Source: UBA10107 sp963835585 (GTDB lineage Archaea; Nanobdellota; Nanobdellia; Woesearchaeales; UBA10107). Taken from it: DNA of 64,000 nucleotides. A program made the position numbers and the translations under genes. Below, in pieces: positions 59,431 through 64,000 of this stretch. The stretch spans positions 496,001 to 560,000 of the forward strand of contig CAWIGF010000003.1 in assembly GCA_963835585.1 (NCBI GenBank), given 5' to 3'. The notes below the pieces were generated by a model that saw nothing but the letters and a program-made list of their open reading frames with translations, did not search any database and was not told where the DNA came from. How positions within the stretch are numbered: the stretch's first letter is position 1; each line of letters starts with the position of its first letter.

Positions 59431-60216
59431 ATGATGCTATACAGACGGGAAGGTTTTCCTGAGGATGGCGAAATTCTTCTATGCACCGTTACGAAGGTAA
59501 ATCCCGATTCTGTTTTTGTGCACATCGATGAATACGACAAATCAGGAATGATACATATTTCTGAGATAAGCCCGGGAAGGATAAGGAACATAAGGGAATT
59601 TGTCGCGGAAGGAAAAGTAATAGTCTGCAAGGTTCTCAGGGTAAACAAGGAACGCGGCTATATCGACCTCTCATTAAGAAGAGTAAACGAGACATTGAGA
59701 AGAAACAAGCTCAACGAGATAAAACAAGAGCAGAAGGCTGAAAAGATCATAGAGCTGGTTGCGCAAAAAAACAAGAAAGATTTCAGGAAAGTATACAGCG
59801 AAATCGCTCCTGCGATACGAAAGGCATATGACATGCTGTACCTGGCTTTCACCGATGTCGCGACGGACAAGATACCAATCGATAGCCTGGAAGTTCCAAA
59901 GGAATACAAGAAAGACCTTGAGGAGAATATCAGGAAGAGATTCAGGCCGGAGAAAATACCGCTAGGAGGAATTTTGAAACTGCACACTTATGCCCCGGAT
60001 GGCGTCGAGATTGTCAAGAAATTATTGAAGGAAGTCGAGAAGCTCAAGAACACGACGATACGATACCTCGGAGCCGGATCATACAAGATAAGCATCGATT
60101 CAGAGAACGTGAAGAAGGACGAGAAGATTATGGATGAGAAGATAGAAGAGGTTCTTGAATCGATAAGGAAACAAGATGGGGATGGAAGCTTCACGAAAGA
60201 AGCGGCCGAGCAATGA
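59431..60216 (+). CDS. eif2a: Translation initiation factor 2 alpha subunit (aIF2-alpha), 261 aa
   Basis: N-terminal S1 domain (EGFPEDGEILLCTVTKVNPDSVFVHIDEY, followed by GMIHISEISPGRIRNIREFV), then a helical domain and a C-terminal alpha/beta domain (AGSYKISIDSENVKK). Binds initiator tRNA with aIF2-beta and gamma. Two bases after S27e, overlaps Nop10. Confidence 0.96.
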   Translation: MMLYRREGFPEDGEILLCTVTKVNPDSVFVHIDEYDKSGMIHISEISPGRIRNIREFVAEGKVIVCKVLRVNKERGYIDLSLRRVNETLRRNKLNEIKQEQKAEKIIELVAQKNKKDFRKVYSEIAPAIRKAYDMLYLAFTDVATDKIPIDSLEVPKEYKKDLEENIRKRFRPEKIPLGGILKLHTYAPDGVEIVKKLLKEVEKLKNTTIRYLGAGSYKISIDSENVKKDEKIMDEKIEEVLESIRKQDGDGSFTKEAAEQ

Positions 60217-60374
60217 CAAGGCATATTCTCAAATGCGTTGTTTGCGGCTCGTACACGATGAAGGAAATACATTGCGGCAAGAAGACCATCTCTCCGAAGC
60301 CGATGAAATATTCTCCCGAGGACAAGTATGGAAAGTACAGGAGACAGGTTAAGAAAGAAAAAGGATTGATTTGA
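60213..60374 (+). CDS. nop10: Nop10, H/ACA ribonucleoprotein protein, 53 aa
   Basis: MTRHILKCVVCGSYTMKE with a CxxC zinc pair, then CGKKTISPKPMKYSPEDKYG, the conserved Nop10 core that bridges Cbf5 and L7Ae on pseudouridylation guide RNAs. ATGA overlap with aIF2-alpha. It ends one base before the convergent Fic gene. Confidence 0.95.
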   Translation: MTRHILKCVVCGSYTMKEIHCGKKTISPKPMKYSPEDKYGKYRRQVKKEKGLI

Positions 60375-61325
60375 TCAGATGTATTTCATGTAAATAAAAA
60401 AGAATTTTCTGAAAGTGTCTTCCATCTTCTCCAGCAAAAATCTCAGCAGCTTTGGCTTGTGACCGTTATCAAACGCATCCAGCGCATTAAAATAAGGGCC
60501 TCGCACGGTTTTCCTTATTATTAGGGGGGAATAGCCATTCTCCAGAAGAATTGCATTAATCAGAATCCTTCCGACCCTGCCATTCCCGTCCTCAAACGGA
60601 TGAATCTTCTCAAACCTACCGTGGAATTCGGAAGCCATCTTAAGCGGATGCTCCTTTCCTTTGTTTTTTTCATACCATAAGACAAGCGCATTCATCTCTT
60701 TTTCAACGTCTTCAGGAGGCGTAGTTTTTACGTTTCTCATCAAGAGAAAATTTGGTATTTTTTTAAATCCTACTTGAATTCCTGTGTCTTTCACAAGGAC
60801 GGAATGGAGTTTGATTATATCCGCGATTGTTATTTTGATTTTGCCGGCAAACAAAAGCTCATTGGCATCCCTTGTATTTTTGGTATCATAAACCTCTCTC
60901 AAATCCTTTCCCTTGGGGAGTATGTTGTGGGAAAAAAACAGAGTTACATCTTTCAAAGTCAGTGAGTTCCCCTCGATTGCATTCGATTCATATGTGAAAT
61001 TTGCAGTGAATCTATCCAGTATGTCCTTGAACTGCGCCTTTGTCAAACTTCTGATTATTTGTCTGTATTCAGCCTTGAACAATTCCAACTTCTCTATTTT
61101 TTGCTTGGTGAGAACATAATCAGGGATGTACTTTGATGAGGCATATTTGGCATATTCCTCTTCCTCTTTTCTTAGAAAGTATTTCTTAGTTTCCGGTCCT
61201 TTTGCCTCTTCCGCGCTTTTGACCAGTTTCGAGGTTTTCTTCACGTTTCCGTTCGGCAGCCTAAATGAATGCTCTGCATACAAGTATTCTTTGCCATTGA
61301 TTCTTTTCTTTCTTACGCTGACCAT
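60375..61325 (-). CDS. Fic-domain protein, 316 aa
   Basis: Start at MVSVRKKRINGKEYLYAEH (61325), 25-27 bases after the TATA box (atttatatatttg on the minus strand). Motif SNAIEGN near residue 141-147 is the self-inhibiting (S/T)xxxE(G/N) helix. HPFEDGNGRVGR near residue 247-258 is the Fic active site with intact His, Glu/Asp, Asn and Arg. It transfers AMP or another nucleotide to a protein target; no target is known. A DUF-like N-terminal ~60 residues contain a basic strand-rich segment. Confidence 0.92.
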   Translation of the reverse strand: MVSVRKKRINGKEYLYAEHSFRLPNGNVKKTSKLVKSAEEAKGPETKKYFLRKEEEEYAKYASSKYIPDYVLTKQKIEKLELFKAEYRQIIRSLTKAQFKDILDRFTANFTYESNAIEGNSLTLKDVTLFFSHNILPKGKDLREVYDTKNTRDANELLFAGKIKITIADIIKLHSVLVKDTGIQVGFKKIPNFLLMRNVKTTPPEDVEKEMNALVLWYEKNKGKEHPLKMASEFHGRFEKIHPFEDGNGRVGRILINAILLENGYSPLIIRKTVRGPYFNALDAFDNGHKPKLLRFLLEKMEDTFRKFFFIYMKYI

Positions 61326-61443
61326 ACTCTTATTTACCCCTACAAATATATAAATGTTGTGTTTTTGTAGGGGTAAAAGAACCCATCGTCCAGCGAAACC
61401 CGGATTTGACAATATTTAAATAATAGTTTCTTTTTGCTGTTGC

Positions 61444-62568
61444 ATGGTCGATATAACAGATAAGGGTTTACGAATAAAATTAGAAAGAGAAGTTGACGAA
61501 TCGTATTACATAGATATTGGTTCTGACTTGTTTCCAAGAATTGCGCAGGATATAAAAGAAAACAAGGAAGAAAGAAGAATCGCGATACTTACAGATGATA
61601 ATTTGGTTCGGGTGGGCCATGTGAGTGCGCTGCAAAATGAATTAAGCAAACAGGGCTTGTCTTCAAGTGTATTTTCAGCAAAGGCAGGGGAGGAATACAA
61701 AACAATTGGAGTTTGTGAGCAAATAGCTGATCAATTGTCCGAAGCCAGTTATGGAAGGGATACATTGATTCTAGCTCTTGGCGGAGGTGTCGTTGGAGAC
61801 CGTTCCGGATTCATCGCAGCAAGCTTCAACAGAGGAGTTCCTTATTACCAAATACCTACAACAACCATCTCAATAGCGGATTCGTCAGTCGGCGGCAAGA
61901 CAGGAGTTGATACGAATCACGGAAAAAATCTATTTGGCGCATTCAAGCAGCCAGACAAAGTCTATATTGATGTCAAAACATTGCGTACTCTCCCTAGAGA
62001 AGAATACATATCCGGATTGGTTGAAACAATCAAGCACGGAATAATCCAGGACAAATCATTCTTTGAATTTTTGGAAAATCATGTAGATGAGCTACTTCGC
62101 CTTGATTTAGAAGTTCTTGAACATATTGCAAATGAAAACTGCAGGATAAAGGGGACTGTTGTGGAGCAGGATCCACACGAAAAAGGAGTGAGAAGGATAC
62201 TTAATTACGGTCATACAATGGGGCACGCAATTGAAAGGGCAATGAACTATAAGATGCGCCATGGAGACTGCGTTGCAATCGGAAAAGGGCCTGCTGGATA
62301 CATAGCCAACAAAGGATATGGATTTCCCTCTGTCGATCTAGAAAGGCAGGAACAACTGCTTATCAAAATAGGTCTTCCGACAAGAATACCGAGCGGCATA
62401 ACTGATGACGAGCTTTTGAAAATAACGACAATTGACAAAAAGGCAAAAGGCGGCTCTGCACGATACTGTCTCCCGAAAAAAATAGGAGAGATGCATGAAT
62501 TTTCAGGAGCATATGCAACTTACGTTGATGAATCATTGATAAGAGAAGCACTGAAACAATACAGATAA
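61444..62568 (+). CDS. aroB: 3-dehydroquinate synthase family (AroB) enzyme, 374 aa
   Basis: NAD-binding GGGVVGDRSGFIAA, the PTTTISIADSSVGGKTGVD loop, metal ligands in SGLVETIKHG (Glu) and NYGHTMGHAIE (His), all in the canonical order. Family members make dehydroquinate for aromatic amino acids or related cyclitols from sugar phosphates. No other shikimate gene is near, so cyclitol or glycan use is possible. TATA (caatatttaaat) 26 bases upstream. Confidence 0.88.
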   Translation: MVDITDKGLRIKLEREVDESYYIDIGSDLFPRIAQDIKENKEERRIAILTDDNLVRVGHVSALQNELSKQGLSSSVFSAKAGEEYKTIGVCEQIADQLSEASYGRDTLILALGGGVVGDRSGFIAASFNRGVPYYQIPTTTISIADSSVGGKTGVDTNHGKNLFGAFKQPDKVYIDVKTLRTLPREEYISGLVETIKHGIIQDKSFFEFLENHVDELLRLDLEVLEHIANENCRIKGTVVEQDPHEKGVRRILNYGHTMGHAIERAMNYKMRHGDCVAIGKGPAGYIANKGYGFPSVDLERQEQLLIKIGLPTRIPSGITDDELLKITTIDKKAKGGSARYCLPKKIGEMHEFSGAYATYVDESLIREALKQYR

Positions 62569-62581
62569 CTTAAAATAATCA

Positions 62582-63337
62582 CTAAGAACTAGCTGTTATT
62601 AATTTAACGCCCTGCGTCAACTTTGGAAAATCTCCCTTCATACCTATTTTTTCAAGAATATCTTTTAACGTAGATGGATTGTCAATACCGGATTGGGATG
62701 CGTCTTGAACATTCTTTCCAGTATTATAAAAATCAATCGTTACTTCTCCGTCATAGGCTCTGAGTGTTGCATCATAATTGGTTCCACTTGAATAGTGATC
62801 GTGCACATAATCTTGTGGGTTAAGTCCCACATGAACAAAAGTCAGTTCATAATTTTCTTTTGGAGTAACCAAGACTGTATCTTTAACTGTAGCAATATCC
62901 TGTCTTGATTCCGCGTCAGCCAAAGAAACTTTGAAATAACGCCAAGCAGGGTCAAAAAATCTTGAAGGATGCATTATTCCAAGCAGAGGACTTTCCTCAG
63001 GCCAAAGGAAGTGATGTTCTATTTTCACACCCATTTTTGGTTGTCCGTAACCGCATTCTAGCGAAGAGAACGGATGGATTTTATTAATTGCGGACTCGCC
63101 TGCAATCTTTTCCAACAAGGAACAAAAGTCCTTGTCCTTATACATATCACGAACCATACAGTAGTTTTCTCTCATATGTTTATGTTTAACATTGAATATC
63201 GAGTCAATTAAATCATAAAAGGATTGAGGAGCAGTCGCACGCATTTCCACCGATAGCTTCAAAGAAGTTGCTGAAATAGCGTCAACTAGTTGCCGCAACT
63301 GTGATTCGCTGTCATAAGTGAATTTGAACTCATTCAT
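62582..63337 (-). CDS. Hypothetical protein, 251 aa
   Basis: No family recognised. Starts MNEFKFTYDSESQLRQLVD about 27 bases after a TATA-like element (ggcttaaataaaag on the minus strand). The middle section contains EHHFLWPEESPLLGIMHPSRFF, rich in His; the C-terminal part is beta-strand rich. Possibly metal-binding; this is speculative. Confidence 0.55.
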   Translation of the reverse strand: MNEFKFTYDSESQLRQLVDAISATSLKLSVEMRATAPQSFYDLIDSIFNVKHKHMRENYCMVRDMYKDKDFCSLLEKIAGESAINKIHPFSSLECGYGQPKMGVKIEHHFLWPEESPLLGIMHPSRFFDPAWRYFKVSLADAESRQDIATVKDTVLVTPKENYELTFVHVGLNPQDYVHDHYSSGTNYDATLRAYDGEVTIDFYNTGKNVQDASQSGIDNPSTLKDILEKIGMKGDFPKLTQGVKLITASS

Positions 63338-63469
63338 GGTTCCTCCAAAATGAACTTTTATTTAAGCCTTTTTATAATATAAGGCCTGTTAATCTAGAAA
63401 AAACAACTAATCCCATTGTAAATCCGACCTCATCTAAAGCTTTATTAATATCAGGCTCTGAAAAAATGC

Positions 63470-63802
63470 ATGGCAACATACGATGATTTTCAAAAATTGG
63501 ACATTCGCGTCGGAAAGATTGTCGAAGTTGAAGACTTCCCTGAAGCTAAAAAGCCAGCATACAAGCTAAAAATAGACTTGGGGAATGAGATTGGAATCAA
63601 GAAATCAACGGCGCAACTCGTCAAAAACTACAATAAAACTGAATTAAAGGGAAAATTGGTTCTCTGCGTTGTCAACTTTCCTCCAAGGCAGATAGGGCCT
63701 GCAACATCTGAAATTCTCACTCTTGGCGTTCCTGATAATGAAGGTCAATGCGTTCTCATACAGCCTGAACGAAATGTTCCGATTGGCGGCAGGCTTTACT
63801 GA
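63470..63802 (+). CDS. csaA: CsaA-like tRNA-binding domain protein, 110 aa
   Basis: OB-fold starting FQKLDIRVGKIVEVEDFPEA, with GIKKSTAQLVKNY, VVNFPPRQIGPATSEILTLGV and the final PIGGRLY, the CsaA/MetRS C-terminal and EMAP-II type domain. A dimeric tRNA-binding module. TATA-like element about 27 bases upstream. Confidence 0.92.
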   Translation: MATYDDFQKLDIRVGKIVEVEDFPEAKKPAYKLKIDLGNEIGIKKSTAQLVKNYNKTELKGKLVLCVVNFPPRQIGPATSEILTLGVPDNEGQCVLIQPERNVPIGGRLY

Positions 63803-63804
63803 TA

Positions 63805-64000
63805 ATGGAGATAATCCTAGCAGATAAACGTTATGCGAACCAGGCAGCAAATCTTCTTTTGAAAGCGTTCTTCGGTTCGTTCAGCCAGGCGAAAAAAGAA
63901 ATTGAAGAAAAAATAAAGTCAAGGGAGTGCTATCTTGCAATAAAAAATAATAGAATTGTAGGCATGTTTTTGTACGCACGAAATTACTCGCACTACGCAA
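63805..64000 (+). CDS. GNAT-family acetyltransferase, partial (N-terminus)
   Basis: Starts two bases after the CsaA stop: MEIILADKRYANQAANLLLK then CYLAIKNNRIVGMFLYARN, the first helix and strand pair of a GNAT acetyltransferase. The acetyl-CoA binding motif lies beyond the window. Confidence 0.6.
   Translation, partial: MEIILADKRYANQAANLLLKAFFGSFSQAKKEIEEKIKSRECYLAIKNNRIVGMFLYARNYSHYA

Noticed and set aside
1..64000. CRISPR array, rRNA genes, prophage or integrase
   Set aside because: No regularly spaced repeats, no rRNA-like sequence and no integrase or phage structural gene were seen.

Overview
The window is a dense archaeal chromosome segment of roughly 40% GC, recognised by the split RNA polymerase genes (B''/B' and A'/A''), ribosomal proteins S8e, L30e, L37e, L44e and S27e, aIF1A, aIF2-alpha, GINS, Nop10, an LSm protein, intron-bearing tRNAs, and TATA boxes 25-30 bases upstream of start codons. 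Short versions of several proteins, a methanococcal-style S-layer protein and many small orphan genes suggest a Nanoarchaeota/Woesearchaeota/Pacearchaeota-type DPANN archaeon. That placement is inference; no rRNA is present to test it. Most first genes of transcription units look leaderless (TATA box, then ATG or GTG about 27 bases later); downstream genes overlap by ATGA or GTGA, or have a GGAGG/GGTG-type ribosome binding site.

Layout. 1-6.3 kb: partial HD hydrolase, orphan gene, Nudix hydrolase, lipoprotein, alpha/beta hydrolase + MFS pair, CTP synthase. 6.3-14 kb: tRNA-Met, Rad50-like ATPase, membrane proteins, a free-standing LAGLIDADG endonuclease lying between two near-identical promoter-like repeats and next to an intron-bearing tRNA, then a FAD oxidoreductase whose start codon is out of frame. 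14-20.5 kb: a ribbon-helix-helix regulator coupled to a 1125-residue surface protein, then a glycan region (GT2 glycosyltransferase, Wzm/Wzt-like ABC exporter, acetyltransferase remnant). 20.7-34 kb: tRNA-Asp, tRNA-Lys, the rpoH-B''-B'-A'-A''-L30e-NusA operon, S12-S7, a diphthamide-synthase-like gene, a DUF192 lipoprotein and aIF1A. Two orphan genes on the opposite strand interrupt the usual order.

34-41 kb: NrdR, signal peptidase II with small membrane partners, a coiled-coil protein, a protein with an HPr-like phosphocarrier signature, an AbrB-PhoU protein, and an 890-bp IS4/IS5-superfamily insertion sequence with a 9-bp target duplication that separates S8e from LSm/L37e. 41-50 kb: tRNA-Leu with intron, a three-gene efflux operon, a large cysteine-rich lipoprotein sharing a domain with the S-layer protein, and SpoIIM and DUF523 proteins. 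50-55 kb: an accessory stretch of small orphan genes, a LAGLIDADG-AraC fusion protein and a VapBC toxin-antitoxin pair. 55-64 kb: the S-layer gene with a structured leader, GINS-L44e-S27e-aIF2-alpha-Nop10, a Fic protein, a 3-dehydroquinate-synthase-family enzyme, a CsaA-like protein and a partial GNAT enzyme.

Themes that link genes: the cell envelope (S-layer, four lipoproteins plus LspA, polysaccharide exporter, secreted Ig-fold proteins), the core information machinery, and traces of mobile DNA. The most unusual items are the LAGLIDADG-AraC fusion, the HPr-like protein, the insertion sequence reading in frame into S8e, and the S-layer domain reused in a lipoprotein.
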